DNA of 64,000 nt from JASHPR01 sp963795055 (GCA_963795055.1 CAWCGJ010000002.1:62001-126000); one strand, 5' to 3'; shown: positions 20,216 to 28,773, numbered from the stretch's first letter. Notes: a model not told the origin generated them from the letters alone. Made by a program: numbers and translations.

Positions 20216-20225
20216 CGGATAACGG
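20216..20225. repeat. Target-site duplication of the IS element, right copy
   Basis: CGGATAACGG, identical to 14030-14039 on the left side of the element. Confidence 0.9.
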
Positions 20226-20423
20226 CCGAACGCGCGCTGGAAGCGCCGGGCATGGCGAGCAGCCCGGCCTGCGCCGCGGCCACGTTCCACGGCATGTCCC
20301 CGCCCGGGCTCTGCCACCTCGTGCTCCGCCACGTCGCCACCCCTGCGCTGTCGCCGACACCGAACGCCGGACCGACAATAGAACCTCGAGCCACCCGGCG
20401 CGGCCACGGCAGGAAGCAGGCAG

Positions 20424-20771
20424 ATGAGCGATCGTTTCACCGGCGAGCTATGGCGGGGTTCCGCCGACATCTACGGCGCGATCCTGGCCCACCCCTTCCT
20501 TACCGGGCTGACCGACGGCAGCCTGCCGCAGGGCGCCTTCACGTTCTACCCGCGTTACCAGCAGTGGATCGACACCTACGGCGGTGAGGAATTCGGCGAT
20601 GTGGTCCGCGAGGTGCTGGCCGTGGCCGACGCGCTGGGGCCCGGCCTCGCGCCGTCCGAGCGCGACCTGGTCCACCGGCACTTCCGCGCCACCAGCCGCT
20701 ACGAGTGGATGTTCTGGGACATGGGCTACCGCCGGGAAGCCTGGCCGGTGGCCGGATCGGAGGATTCGTGA
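20424..20771 (+). CDS. TenA/thiaminase-II family protein with internal deletion
   Basis: A 115-residue remnant of a TenA-fold protein, a family normally about 220 residues. The N-terminus (FTGELWRGSADIYGAILAHPF, then LTDGSLPQGAFTFYP) and the C-terminus (YQQWIDTYGGEEF, ATSRYEWMFWDMGYRREAWP) are both typical. About 100 residues expected between them are missing, in frame, at the FYPRYQQWID join. The lost part would include most of the helical core and the usual Asp/Cys active-site region. Function as a thiamine-salvage hydrolase is therefore doubtful. It overlaps the next gene as GTGA. The nearby IS element ends 200 bp upstream. Confidence 0.75.
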   Translation: MSDRFTGELWRGSADIYGAILAHPFLTGLTDGSLPQGAFTFYPRYQQWIDTYGGEEFGDVVREVLAVADALGPGLAPSERDLVHRHFRATSRYEWMFWDMGYRREAWPVAGSEDS

Positions 20772-21340
20772 CGTATCCGGACGCGCCGGCCCGGGTTCCG
20801 GCCGGCGCCACCCCCGAAGGGGACGGGATCGTCGTCGGTGACGGCCCGGTGCGCGTCGATGCGTTCATCGACTTCCTGTGCCCGTACTGCCGGCAGTTTG
20901 AGCTCTCGTCGGAGCAGGCGCTGGCGGGCCTGGTCTCCGGCGGGCTGGCCAGCATTGCCTACCACCCGATGAACTTCCTGGACCAGGCCTCGACGACGAA
21001 CTACTCGACCCGCGCCGCCGCGGCGTCGGGCTGCGCCGCCGACCAGGGCCGGTTCCTGGACTTCGCGCACGCGCTGTTCACCCACCAGCCGCCCGAGGGC
21101 GGTCCGGGGCTCGGCGATGCCGAGCTGGCCAGCCTGGGCCGGGCCGCCGGGCTGGCCGACGCGCCGTTCACCGACTGCCTGTCCGAGGGGCCCTACCTGG
21201 ACTGGCCGACGTACGTGACCGCGCGCGCCACCGCGGCCGGGGTGACCGGGACGCCGACGGTCCTGGTCGCGGGGACCATGGTGCAGGCGAACGGCCGAAC
21301 GATCGCCGCCGCCGTCGAACGGGCCAGTCGCGCGCGGTAA
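20768..21340 (+). CDS. DsbA-like thioredoxin-fold protein
   Basis: A 190-residue thioredoxin-fold protein. The redox motif CPYC is near residue 38 (VDAFIDFLCPYCRQFELSS) and a cis-Pro loop follows near the end (GVTGTPTVLVAG), with a helical insertion between them, as in DsbA. No signal peptide or membrane anchor is visible, so a cytoplasmic location is likely. The GTG at 20768 overlaps the TenA stop by 4 nt, so the two are translationally coupled. It may act as a disulphide oxidoreductase or isomerase; the partner is unknown. Confidence 0.88.
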   Translation: MTYPDAPARVPAGATPEGDGIVVGDGPVRVDAFIDFLCPYCRQFELSSEQALAGLVSGGLASIAYHPMNFLDQASTTNYSTRAAAASGCAADQGRFLDFAHALFTHQPPEGGPGLGDAELASLGRAAGLADAPFTDCLSEGPYLDWPTYVTARATAAGVTGTPTVLVAGTMVQANGRTIAAAVERASRAR

Positions 21341-21345
21341 CGAGC

Positions 21346-21477
21346 CCCGGGCGCGCGCCGCGGCACGTACCCGGGCAGGGTGCCCGCGGGGATGGCCACG
21401 TCATCCAGGCGGCTGCGGTACACCGGCGTTCCGTGGTCACCTCCTGGCGGGTCGGCGGTCCTGGCTGTGCTCATCAC
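21346..21477 (-). pseudogene. Remnant of an AMP-dependent ligase N-terminus
   Basis: About 44 codons starting at ATG 21477, which overlaps the preceding stop. They contain GTPVYRSRLDDVAIPAGTLP and GYV, resembling the opening of 4-coumarate:CoA-ligase-type enzymes. The similarity stops there, and the frame then runs antisense into the DsbA-like gene. I read it as the truncated start of a ligase gene whose remainder was deleted. The match is short, so confidence is limited. Confidence 0.4.
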
Positions 21478-21878
21478 GTGAGCCCTCCCGCTGGCGGACC
21501 ACCGCCCTGGCCGGACAGGGCCTCGCGGGCGGCCCGGATCGAGGCGCGCTTCCCCGAGTCGAGGTACTCCTCGATCCGGGTGATGTGCCCGTCGCGCACC
21601 TGCAGGTACATGGCCGCGTGCAGCTCGACCTCGGTCCCGTCGGGCAGCGAGCCGCGCAGCACGTGCTGCTGCAGCACGCCGTCCGGCGCGGGCACCCGCC
21701 GGACGATGTCGTAGCGCAGGCCGGACACGGCCCGGTGCAGGCCCCGCAGCACCTTCAGGTTGTCCTCGACCGGCTGCTCGATCAGGTCATCGTTATGCCA
21801 GATGACCGCGTCGGGGGCATAGATCTCGCGCACGGTCTCGATGTCGCCTGCCTCCAGCGCGGCGAAGAAGCGGATCAC
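21474..21878 (-). CDS. SnoaL-like / NTF2-fold protein
   Basis: A 134-residue cone-barrel protein of the NTF2/SnoaL type. It opens MIRFFAALEAGDIETVREI, followed by YAPDAVIWHNDDLIEQ, and carries LHAAMYLQVRDGHITRIEEY near the C-terminus, the standard pattern for small isomerases, cyclases and dehydratases. The GTG start at 21878 overlaps the TGA of the LLM oxidoreductase gene, so it is translated with that gene. It is likely part of the same catabolic operon. The reaction cannot be assigned. Confidence 0.82.
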   Translation of the reverse strand: MIRFFAALEAGDIETVREIYAPDAVIWHNDDLIEQPVEDNLKVLRGLHRAVSGLRYDIVRRVPAPDGVLQQHVLRGSLPDGTEVELHAAMYLQVRDGHITRIEEYLDSGKRASIRAAREALSGQGGGPPAGGLT

Positions 21879-22957
21879 GAGTTCTTCACTGATGGCGTTG
21901 CCTCCTCGTCCGTGCCGAAGGCGGCGATCGCCGCCTCGTAACCCCAGTCGCCGCCGACCGGCATCGGGAACAGGACCGGCAGGTCCACCCCGGCGGCCCG
22001 GTACTGCGCCAGCCGGGTCCGGCACGCCTGCGCGTCGCCGTGCGCCACGAACGCGTCGGCCACCGGCTGCGGTACCCGTGCCGTCGCCCCGGCCCGGTCC
22101 CGGGCCAGCAGCCGCTCGCGCACGGCCGGCAGGCCGCCGCCGGGGTCCTGCGGGCCGAACAGCGAAGCCACCGCGGGATGCAGCACATAGCGGGGAACCA
22201 CGTCGCGGGCCGCGGCCGCGGCCGCGTCGGCGTCACCGGACAGGCAGCAGTGCACCACGCACACGACCTCGACCGACGCCGGGTCCCGCCCGGCGGCCGC
22301 GGCCGCGGCGCGGACCGCGCCGGCCGCCTGGCCGGCCTGCGCGGGTGACATCAGGTTGAGGATGACGCCGTCGGCGATCCGCCCGGTCAGCCCGAGCATC
22401 CGCGGTCCCATCGCGGCCAGGTAGATCGGCAGGTCCCGGCGGACCGGCGGGCTGTCCAGCGGCACCATGCCGGTCCGGTACACCCGGCCCGTGTGCCCGG
22501 CGGCCTCGCCGGCCAGCACCGCCCGGACCACGGCCACGTACTCCTCGATCATCGCCAGCGGCGGGAACGGCTCGATCCCGAACCTGCCGTTCATCACCGG
22601 GTTCCCGACGCCGAGGCCGAGGGTGAACCGCCCGCCCGCCGCCTGGTCCAGCTGCGCGGCGGTCTTGGCGGTCAGCACGGGCGGGCGCAGCGCCGCGTTC
22701 GCGACCGCGGTCCCGATCCGGACCCGGCGGGTGGCGGCGGCCACCGGATGGCACAGCGACAGCGCGTCGCCGTGCCCCTCGGCCACGGCCACCGCGGCGA
22801 ACCCGGCCCGCTCGGCGGCCGCGGCCAGCGCGCCGATGCCGGCGGGCGGGAGCCCGCTGTGCGAGGCGATGGACAGCCCGAGCGCGGAGTCCCGGCCCGC
22901 CGCCTCCGGCCGGGGCGCCTGGGATTCCTGGGGCGCCTGTGACTCTTGGGCGTTCAT
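21875..22957 (-). CDS. LLM-class (F420-dependent type) oxidoreductase
   Basis: A 360-residue luciferase-like TIM-barrel oxidoreductase that uses F420 or flavin. Family markers are AAERAGFAAVAVAEGHGDAL, RRVRIGTAVANAALRPPVLT, AQLDQAAGGRFTLGLGVGNP, the MIEEYVAVVRAVLAGE helix and IYLAAMGPRMLGLTGRIADG. The first 25 residues are a Gln/Pro-rich extension (repeated SQAPQ). The ATG overlaps the stop of the CoA-ligase gene as ATGA. It sits in an operon of ligase, LLM oxidoreductase and SnoaL-like protein. The substrate is unknown; a role in acyl or aromatic degradation is inferred from its neighbours. Confidence 0.9.
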   Translation of the reverse strand: MNAQESQAPQESQAPRPEAAGRDSALGLSIASHSGLPPAGIGALAAAAERAGFAAVAVAEGHGDALSLCHPVAAATRRVRIGTAVANAALRPPVLTAKTAAQLDQAAGGRFTLGLGVGNPVMNGRFGIEPFPPLAMIEEYVAVVRAVLAGEAAGHTGRVYRTGMVPLDSPPVRRDLPIYLAAMGPRMLGLTGRIADGVILNLMSPAQAGQAAGAVRAAAAAAGRDPASVEVVCVVHCCLSGDADAAAAAARDVVPRYVLHPAVASLFGPQDPGGGLPAVRERLLARDRAGATARVPQPVADAFVAHGDAQACRTRLAQYRAAGVDLPVLFPMPVGGDWGYEAAIAAFGTDEEATPSVKNS

Positions 22958-24576
22958 GAATGTACCTCCGGGCCGCCTCTGGCCTGCCTTTCGGTACATG
23001 TGCCGACTGGCGCGCCCGGCGCCTCCGGGGGCTCCGGCGGGCGAACGGCGAGCTGGGCCCGCAGCTCCCGCTTGAGCACCTTGCCGGTGGTCGTGCGCGG
23101 CAGCGAATCGGCGAACTCCACGGTCTTGGGGCACTTGAAGTGGGCCAGCTCGTCCCGGCACCAGGCGATGATCTCCTCGGCCGAGGCGGATGAGCCCGGC
23201 CGGGGGATGATCACGGCGTGCACGGCCTCGCCCCAGGTGGGGTCGGGCACGCCCACCACCGCGGCCTCGGCCACGGCCGGGTGCCGGGCGAGCACCGCCT
23301 CGACCTCGGCCGGGTAGATGTTCTCGCCGCCGCTGATGATCATGTCCTTGGCCCGGTCCAGGATGTAGAGGTAGCCGTCCGGGGTCAGCCGGGCGATGTC
23401 CCCCGTCCGGTACCAGCCGCCCGCGGCGAACGCGGCCGCGGTGGCGACCGGGTCGCGCCAGTACCCGGAGAACAGGCACTCGCCGCGGATCAGGAGCTCG
23501 CCCGGGGTGTCCGCGGGCACATCCCGGCCGTCGGGGCCGATGATCCGCACTTCCCAGCCGAACGAGATCCGCCCGGCGCTGGCCAGCCGCGGGTGGCCGG
23601 GCTGGTGGTCTTCCGGCGCGAGCAGGCTGATCATGCTCTGGCTCTCGGTGTTGCCGTAGATCTGCCGGAACCGGCAGCCGAACGCCTCCAGCGCGGCGGC
23701 GAGCGAGGACGGGGTGATCGGCGCGGTGCCGTAGGCGATCTCGCGCAGGCTGCTGAGGTCGGCGCCGTGGCCGGCACCCCCGCGGCGGCGGATCTCGGCC
23801 ACCAGCATGTCGATGAGCGAGGGGCCGGCGGTGAAGAACTCGATCCGGTCCCGCTCGATGGCGTCGATGACCGCGGCCGGGCTGAAGGCGGTATGGATGT
23901 AAACCGTCCCCGCGGTCAGCAGCGCCTGCAGGCACTGGCCAAAGCCGCCCAGGTGGAACAGGGGCAGGATCTGCAGGTGGCGCGACCCGGCGACCTGGTC
24001 GCCGATCTCGATGGCGAAGTCCGCGACGCTCATCATCAGCGCGCCGTGCCGCAGCGGGATCGCCTTGGCCTTCCCGGTGGTGCCGCTGGTGTGCACGAGC
24101 GCCAGGACCGTGCCGCCGGACAGTTCGGGCCGCGGCGGGACCGGCCGGGCCAGCGCCGCGCCGTCGGTCCAGCCGGGCGGCACCGGCCCGCCGCCGATCA
24201 CCACCCGCGGCCCGAGCCCGGGCGCCGCGGTGTCGACCAGGTCGGCGAACTCGGCGTCGGCGGCCACAGCCAGAGGCTCGACCAGCGCCAGTACCTCGGC
24301 CAGCTCGCGGCCGGACAGCCGCCAGTTCACGAACGCGGGCGTGGCACCGGCCCGCATCAGCGCGAACGCGTGCACGAGGAAGTCCGCGCTGTTCTTGGCC
24401 ACGATCGCGACGATGTCACCGGGGCCGGCCCCGAGCCCGGCCCAGCCGCCGGCCCGGCGTTCCAGCTCGGCGCGCAGTGCGGCGTAGCTGTATTCCGCGC
24501 CGCGGTCGTCGACCAGGGCGGTCACCCCGGGCCGTACCGTGGCGCGCCACTCCAGGACGTGAATCCAGCTCTGCAT
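22954..24576 (-). CDS. AMP-dependent acyl/aryl-CoA ligase
   Basis: A 540-residue adenylate-forming ligase that should activate a carboxylic acid with ATP and CoA. Core motifs are ALVHTSGTTGKAKAIPL (ATP loop), FRQIYGNTESQ, the GGWYRTGDIARLTPDGYLYI hinge region, SGGENIYPAEVEAVL and LPRTTTGKVLKREL with the C-terminal catalytic Lys. I start at ATG 24576 (MQSWIHVLEW). The opening resembles the second ligase at 29450, so the two are paralogues. It is divergent from the Rieske dioxygenase operon, with about 97 bp between them, suggesting shared control. The acid is probably an aromatic or related compound handled by that dioxygenase. Confidence 0.93.
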   Translation of the reverse strand: MQSWIHVLEWRATVRPGVTALVDDRGAEYSYAALRAELERRAGGWAGLGAGPGDIVAIVAKNSADFLVHAFALMRAGATPAFVNWRLSGRELAEVLALVEPLAVAADAEFADLVDTAAPGLGPRVVIGGGPVPPGWTDGAALARPVPPRPELSGGTVLALVHTSGTTGKAKAIPLRHGALMMSVADFAIEIGDQVAGSRHLQILPLFHLGGFGQCLQALLTAGTVYIHTAFSPAAVIDAIERDRIEFFTAGPSLIDMLVAEIRRRGGAGHGADLSSLREIAYGTAPITPSSLAAALEAFGCRFRQIYGNTESQSMISLLAPEDHQPGHPRLASAGRISFGWEVRIIGPDGRDVPADTPGELLIRGECLFSGYWRDPVATAAAFAAGGWYRTGDIARLTPDGYLYILDRAKDMIISGGENIYPAEVEAVLARHPAVAEAAVVGVPDPTWGEAVHAVIIPRPGSSASAEEIIAWCRDELAHFKCPKTVEFADSLPRTTTGKVLKRELRAQLAVRPPEPPEAPGAPVGTCTERQARGGPEVHS

Positions 24577-24600
24577 CGGCCGCGTCCCCTTCGTTCGCAG

Positions 24601-24633
24601 GTCGTATCGTTGCAGAACGGATTTCTGTACGAC
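24601..24633. promoter_or_regulatory. Inverted repeats in the ligase/dioxygenase divergent promoter
   Basis: GTCGTA at 24601-24606 pairs with TACGAC at 24628-24633. Between them, CAGAA at 24613-24617 pairs with TTCTG at 24623-24627. The centres differ by 3 bp. The region is less GC-rich than its surroundings and lies between the divergent starts at 24576 and 24674, so operator function is plausible. Confidence 0.35.
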
Positions 24634-24673
24634 AGACTCCCGAACGAGGAATTTCAGCGTTCCGGGAGGAACG

Positions 24674-26014
24674 ATGCGGCAGCCCGACCTCACCGCCGTG
24701 CTCAGCGACGTGCGTTCCGGCCTGATCCCCGCGCACGTCTACAACGATCCGGAGATCTTCGCGCTGGAGCGGGAGCGGCTGTTCAGCCAGGCCTGGGTCT
24801 TCCTCGCGCACGAGTCGGAGATACCCGCGCCCGGCGACTACGTGGTCCGCCGGGTGCTGGCCGATTCGTTCATCGTGGCCCGGGACGAGGGCGGCGAGGT
24901 CCGGGTGATGTTCAACATGTGCCTGCACCGCGGCATGCAGGTGTGCCGGGCCGAGATGGGCAACGCCTCGCACTTCCGCTGCCCGTACCACGCCTGGACG
25001 TACCGCAACGACGGGCGGCTGGTCGGCCTGCCGTTCCACGCCGAGGCCTACGGCGGCGAGGACGGCTTCGCCCGCCAGGGCCAGGCCCTGCTGCCCGCCC
25101 CGGCCATGGACCGCCACAACGGGCTGATCTTCGTCAGCCTGGACCCCGGTGCCCCTCCGCTGCCCGAGTTCCTCGGCGACTTCGCGTTCTACCTGGACTT
25201 CTATACCCGGCAGAGCCCCGCGGGCGTCGAGCTGCGCGGCCCGCAACGCTGGCGGATCAAGGCGAACTGGAAGATCGGCGCGGAGAACTTCGCGGGGGAC
25301 AGCTACCATACCCCGCACACCCACGCGAGCGTGGTCGACATCGGGCTGTTCCGCGAGCCGACGGCCAGCAAGCGCAAGGAGGGCGCGCTCTACACGGCCG
25401 GCCCGGGCGCGGGCACCACCTACAAGCTCCCGCCGGGCGGCGATTTCGCATCCGGGCTGAGCTACGTCGGCTACCCGGACGCGATGATCGGCGCCATGGC
25501 GCAGGCCTGGTCGGAGGGCCAGCGCGCGCTGGTCGGAGACAGCGGGTTCATGGTCTCGGCCGCGACCTTGTTCCCGAACCTCAGCTTCGTGCACAACTGG
25601 CCGCAGATCGACGCCGCCGGGACCGTCGTCCCGTTCATCTCCCTGCGCCAGTGGCAGCCGGTCAGCGAGCGGGAGACCGAGGTGCTGTCCTGGTTCGCCG
25701 TGGACGGCGCCGCGCCCGCGGCGTTCAAGCGCGACTCCTACAAGGCCTACCTGATGTGCTTCGGCAGCTCGGGCATGTTCGAGCAGGACGACGTGGAGAA
25801 CTGGGTGTCGATCACCGACATGGCCGGCGGGTCCATGGCCCGCCGGCTGAAACTGAACAGCCGGATGGGGCTGACCGCGTCCGGCCAGCCGGTCCGGCCG
25901 CCGATGACGCGGTTCGCCGGCCCGGGCACCGCCTACCAGGGCTTCGGCGAGTTCAACCAGCGGCACTGGCTGGCCCAGTGGAGCGATCACCTGGAAGCCG
26001 GGGGCGCCCGGTGA
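24674..26014 (+). CDS. Rieske aromatic-ring dioxygenase, alpha subunit
   Basis: A 446-residue large subunit of a ring-hydroxylating dioxygenase, which adds both atoms of O2 to an aromatic ring. The Rieske centre is CLHRGMQVC ... CPYHAWTY (C-x-H, then C-x2-H), near residues 83-112. The mononuclear iron site lies in KIGAENFAGDSYHTPHTH near residue 210, with the two His ligands and the Asp bridging to the neighbouring subunit. It is followed by its beta subunit with a GTGA overlap. The subfamily looks like the benzoate/biphenyl/phenylpropionate type rather than phthalate type. No reductase gene is next to it; the Rieske ferredoxin at 37228 is a possible electron donor. Confidence 0.95.
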   Translation: MRQPDLTAVLSDVRSGLIPAHVYNDPEIFALERERLFSQAWVFLAHESEIPAPGDYVVRRVLADSFIVARDEGGEVRVMFNMCLHRGMQVCRAEMGNASHFRCPYHAWTYRNDGRLVGLPFHAEAYGGEDGFARQGQALLPAPAMDRHNGLIFVSLDPGAPPLPEFLGDFAFYLDFYTRQSPAGVELRGPQRWRIKANWKIGAENFAGDSYHTPHTHASVVDIGLFREPTASKRKEGALYTAGPGAGTTYKLPPGGDFASGLSYVGYPDAMIGAMAQAWSEGQRALVGDSGFMVSAATLFPNLSFVHNWPQIDAAGTVVPFISLRQWQPVSERETEVLSWFAVDGAAPAAFKRDSYKAYLMCFGSSGMFEQDDVENWVSITDMAGGSMARRLKLNSRMGLTASGQPVRPPMTRFAGPGTAYQGFGEFNQRHWLAQWSDHLEAGGAR

Positions 26015-26532
26015 CCGCCGACCGGCCGCTCCCGTACGGCGACCCGGCCCACCTCGCCGCGCACCAGTTCCTGGTGGAGGAGGCGGCGCTGCTGGACGCC
26101 GGCGACTACGCCGGCTGGCTGGGCCTGCTCTGCGAGGACATCCGCTACCTGATGCCGGTGCGGGTGACCACCGGGCGCGGGGCCGGCTTCGATTCGCTGG
26201 CCGACATGGGCCACTTCGACGAGGACCTGTACGCGCTGCGCAAGCGGGTCCAGCGGCTGGCCACCGAGCACGCCTGGACCGAGGACCCGCCGTCACGGAC
26301 CCGGCACTTCATCACCAACGTCAGGACCTTCCATAACGGGACCGCCGCGTGGCGGGTCGAGTCCGCCCTGCTGCTGTTCCGCAGCCGGGGCGACACCCGG
26401 GAGGCGGATCTGTTGTCCGCGGGCCGCGCCGACCTGCTGCGGGAGACCGGCGACGGGCTCCGGCTGGCCCGGCGGGAGATCACCGTCGACGAGTCGGTGC
26501 TGCGCACCCAGAACCTCGCGGTGTTCCTATGA
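26011..26532 (+). CDS. Rieske aromatic-ring dioxygenase, beta subunit
   Basis: A 173-residue small subunit with the NTF2-like fold that trimerises with the alpha subunit. Typical segments are HQFLVEEAALLDAGDYAGWL, EDIRYLMPVRVT, FDEDLYALRKRVQRLATEH and PPSRTRHFITNVR. It starts with GTG overlapping the alpha stop and ends with an ATGA overlap into the next gene, so all three are coupled. It is structural and does not carry iron. Confidence 0.94.
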   Translation: MTADRPLPYGDPAHLAAHQFLVEEAALLDAGDYAGWLGLLCEDIRYLMPVRVTTGRGAGFDSLADMGHFDEDLYALRKRVQRLATEHAWTEDPPSRTRHFITNVRTFHNGTAAWRVESALLLFRSRGDTREADLLSAGRADLLRETGDGLRLARREITVDESVLRTQNLAVFL

Positions 26533-27641
26533 CCGGCGAGCCCGGCGAGCGGGACGAGCCCGTGATCCAGCTGGCCAACGAGTTCACCGAGGTCGTGGTC
26601 GAGCGCGTGCGCACCCGCAACGGCGTCCGGCTGCGCATCTCGGTGCCGAGCTCAGGGCGCCAGATCCTGCTCTGCCCGCTGGAGCTGGAGGCACTGACCT
26701 GGCAGGACCACGAGCTGTTCTCCCGGCTGCTGGAAACCCCGCACGGCCCGGAGGACGAGAGCCCCGGGAACGACCTCCGTCCCAGGGAACGACCCCTCCG
26801 CGGCCCGCCCCGCCCCCGGGAAGGACGCCCCCGCGGCTCGCCCCGCCTCAGGCGCCGACTGATGGGCTGGCTGGACGGCAAGCGCGCGCTCGTGGCGGGC
26901 GCGGGCTCCGGGATCGGCCGGGCGGTGCTGGCCGCGTTCGAGGCCGAGGGCGCGCGGGTCGCCGCGCTGGAGCTCGACCCCGCGAAGGCCAGGCGGCTGG
27001 CGGGGGACATGCCCGGCCGCGTGGTCACCCAGGGTGACGCCACGGCGCTGGCCGACGCCCGCGCCGCGGTCGGCGCCGCGGCCGGGACGTTCGGGGGCCT
27101 GGACGTCCTGGTCAGCTGCGTCGGGATCTTCGACTTCTACCGCGGCCTGGCCGACCTCGACGACGACGTCCTCGACGCGGCCTTCGACGAGGTGTTCGCG
27201 GTCAACGTGAAAAGCCAGCTGGTCTGCGTCCGCGCCGCCCTGCCCGAGCTGCGCCGCGCCCGGGGGTCGGTCGTGCTCACCGTCTCGACCTCCGGCTTCT
27301 ACCCGGGCCGCGGCGGGGTGCTGTACGTGGCGTCGAAGTTCGCGGTCCGCGGCTGCGTGGTCGCGCTCGCGCACGAGCTCGCGCCGGACGTCCGGGTCAA
27401 CGGTGTCGCGCCGGGCGGGACGCTCGGCACCGAGCTCACCGGGCCGGCCAGCCTGGGGCTGGCCGGCCGGGCCCTGGGGGCGGAGCCCGGCCGCGAGCAG
27501 GACCTGCGCGCCCGCACCCCGCTACGGGTCGCGCTCACCGGCGACGACCACGCGGGCGCCTACGTGTTCCTGGCCTCCGACCGCTCCCGCGGGATCACCG
27601 GCACCGTCGTGCACTCCGACGGCGGCATGGCCATCAGGTAG
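26529..27641 (+). CDS. cis-Dihydrodiol dehydrogenase (SDR) fused to a small conserved N-terminal domain
   Basis: One open frame of 370 residues. Residues 1-75 form a small domain (IQLANEFTEVVVERVRTRNG, LLCPLELEALTWQDHELFSR) like short proteins found beside ring dioxygenases. Residues about 76-111 are an Arg/Pro/Gly linker coded by imperfect GGGAACGAC repeats. Residues 112-370 are an SDR of the BphB/HcaB type: ALVAGAGSGIGRAV, the catalytic YVASK, and GFYPGRGGVLY plus NGVAPGGT. It should oxidise the cis-dihydrodiol made by the dioxygenase to a catechol with NAD. No stop separates the parts. An internal ATG at 26862 would give the SDR alone but has no clear ribosome site. Confidence 0.88.
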   Translation: MTGEPGERDEPVIQLANEFTEVVVERVRTRNGVRLRISVPSSGRQILLCPLELEALTWQDHELFSRLLETPHGPEDESPGNDLRPRERPLRGPPRPREGRPRGSPRLRRRLMGWLDGKRALVAGAGSGIGRAVLAAFEAEGARVAALELDPAKARRLAGDMPGRVVTQGDATALADARAAVGAAAGTFGGLDVLVSCVGIFDFYRGLADLDDDVLDAAFDEVFAVNVKSQLVCVRAALPELRRARGSVVLTVSTSGFYPGRGGVLYVASKFAVRGCVVALAHELAPDVRVNGVAPGGTLGTELTGPASLGLAGRALGAEPGREQDLRARTPLRVALTGDDHAGAYVFLASDRSRGITGTVVHSDGGMAIR

Positions 27642-27660
27642 CCGCGGCCAGGATCCCGGC

Positions 27661-28773
27661 TCAGCGGCTCGCCAGCCAGGCGGTGATCAGGTCGGCGGCC
27701 TGCTCCCGCGAGCCTGCAGGCTCCTGCAGGTAGTGGTCGGCCTGGATGAACTCCAGGGTCTTGTCGGCGGAGGCGAGCGCGTCGTAGAGCGCGCGGGCGT
27801 CGCTTTCGTGGACGCCGGTGTCCGCGGTCGCGTGCACGACCAGCGCGGGCAGCGTGATCCGGGCCAGGTGCGGGGCCGCGATGCACTGCGAGGTCCGCAG
27901 GCTCCACATTGACAGCCAGCTGCGCAGTGTGCTGACCGTGCCCACGCCGAACACCCCGTAGTTGGCCTTCACCGGGTCGCCGAGATAGCACCAGTTGGGC
28001 CGGCGGTCCGACGGCTCGATCGACGGGTCGATCATCCGCAGGTCGGCCCAGCTGCGGAACACGGTGAACAGCCGGTCCCGGGCCCGTGTCCCGCGCAGCT
28101 CGTCCAGCTGGGCCAGGGCCCAGTCGGTGACGCGCTCGTTGCGGCCGCGCTGGGCGGCCCGGTAGCGGGCCTGGAACTCCGGGCCGTACGGCGGCCCGTT
28201 CTCCGGGTCAAACGGGTCCAGGGCGGGGTCGGCCGACACCGGGTCGCCCTCGTCGGTCACCGACGGGTCGAGCCAGGCCGTCAGCACCTCCGGCCGGCCC
28301 GAGTGTGCCGCGAGCGCGATGAACGCGTCGCCCGGCGGCAAGTCCTCGATGGCGGGCAGCGGCCGCATCCCGGTGACCGGCGTGACGTTGGGCTCGACGG
28401 CCTGGGACTGGTAGGCCGCCATCAGCGAGCCGCCGCCGGAGTTGCCCAGCAACACGACCCGTTCGACGCCGGCCTGCTCGCGCAGCCAGCGCACGCCCAC
28501 GCCGATCTCGGCCAGCGCGTGGTCGAGCAGGAAGTGCGCCTCGTTGCCGCGGAACCGGGTGTTCCAGCCCAGGAAGCCGAACCCGCGCTCGGCCATCAGG
28601 CCGGCCAGGTAGTGCTCGGAAAAGTCCACGTTGTAGTGCGTGGCGATGAACGCCGTGGCCGGCCGGGGGCCTGCGGGCCGGTGGTAGAGGCCCTGGCACG
28701 GGTGCCCGCCCGCGCCCGCCCGCCCGACCACCGGCGACGGCAGCCCCACGAACTCTCGCACGATCTCATTCAC
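27661..28773 (-). CDS. Alpha/beta hydrolase
   Basis: A 370-residue alpha/beta-hydrolase. The nucleophile elbow is GNSGGGSLMAAYQ near residue 111, an acid residue lies in VVHATADTGVHESDA, and a His in FIQADHYLQEP. The middle holds a long cap of about 150 residues. No signal peptide is seen. It diverges from the VOC-ligase-TetR operon over a 105-bp gap containing a good operator candidate. It may cleave an ester, thioester or ring-fission product in the same pathway; the sequence does not decide which. Confidence 0.85.
   Translation of the reverse strand: MNEIVREFVGLPSPVVGRAGAGGHPCQGLYHRPAGPRPATAFIATHYNVDFSEHYLAGLMAERGFGFLGWNTRFRGNEAHFLLDHALAEIGVGVRWLREQAGVERVVLLGNSGGGSLMAAYQSQAVEPNVTPVTGMRPLPAIEDLPPGDAFIALAAHSGRPEVLTAWLDPSVTDEGDPVSADPALDPFDPENGPPYGPEFQARYRAAQRGRNERVTDWALAQLDELRGTRARDRLFTVFRSWADLRMIDPSIEPSDRRPNWCYLGDPVKANYGVFGVGTVSTLRSWLSMWSLRTSQCIAAPHLARITLPALVVHATADTGVHESDARALYDALASADKTLEFIQADHYLQEPAGSREQAADLITAWLASR

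Noticed and set aside
23218..26532. An 1104-codon plus-strand frame
   Set aside because: Most of it is the shadow of the minus-strand ligase and the dioxygenase alpha gene; only the final 173 codons are the beta subunit.
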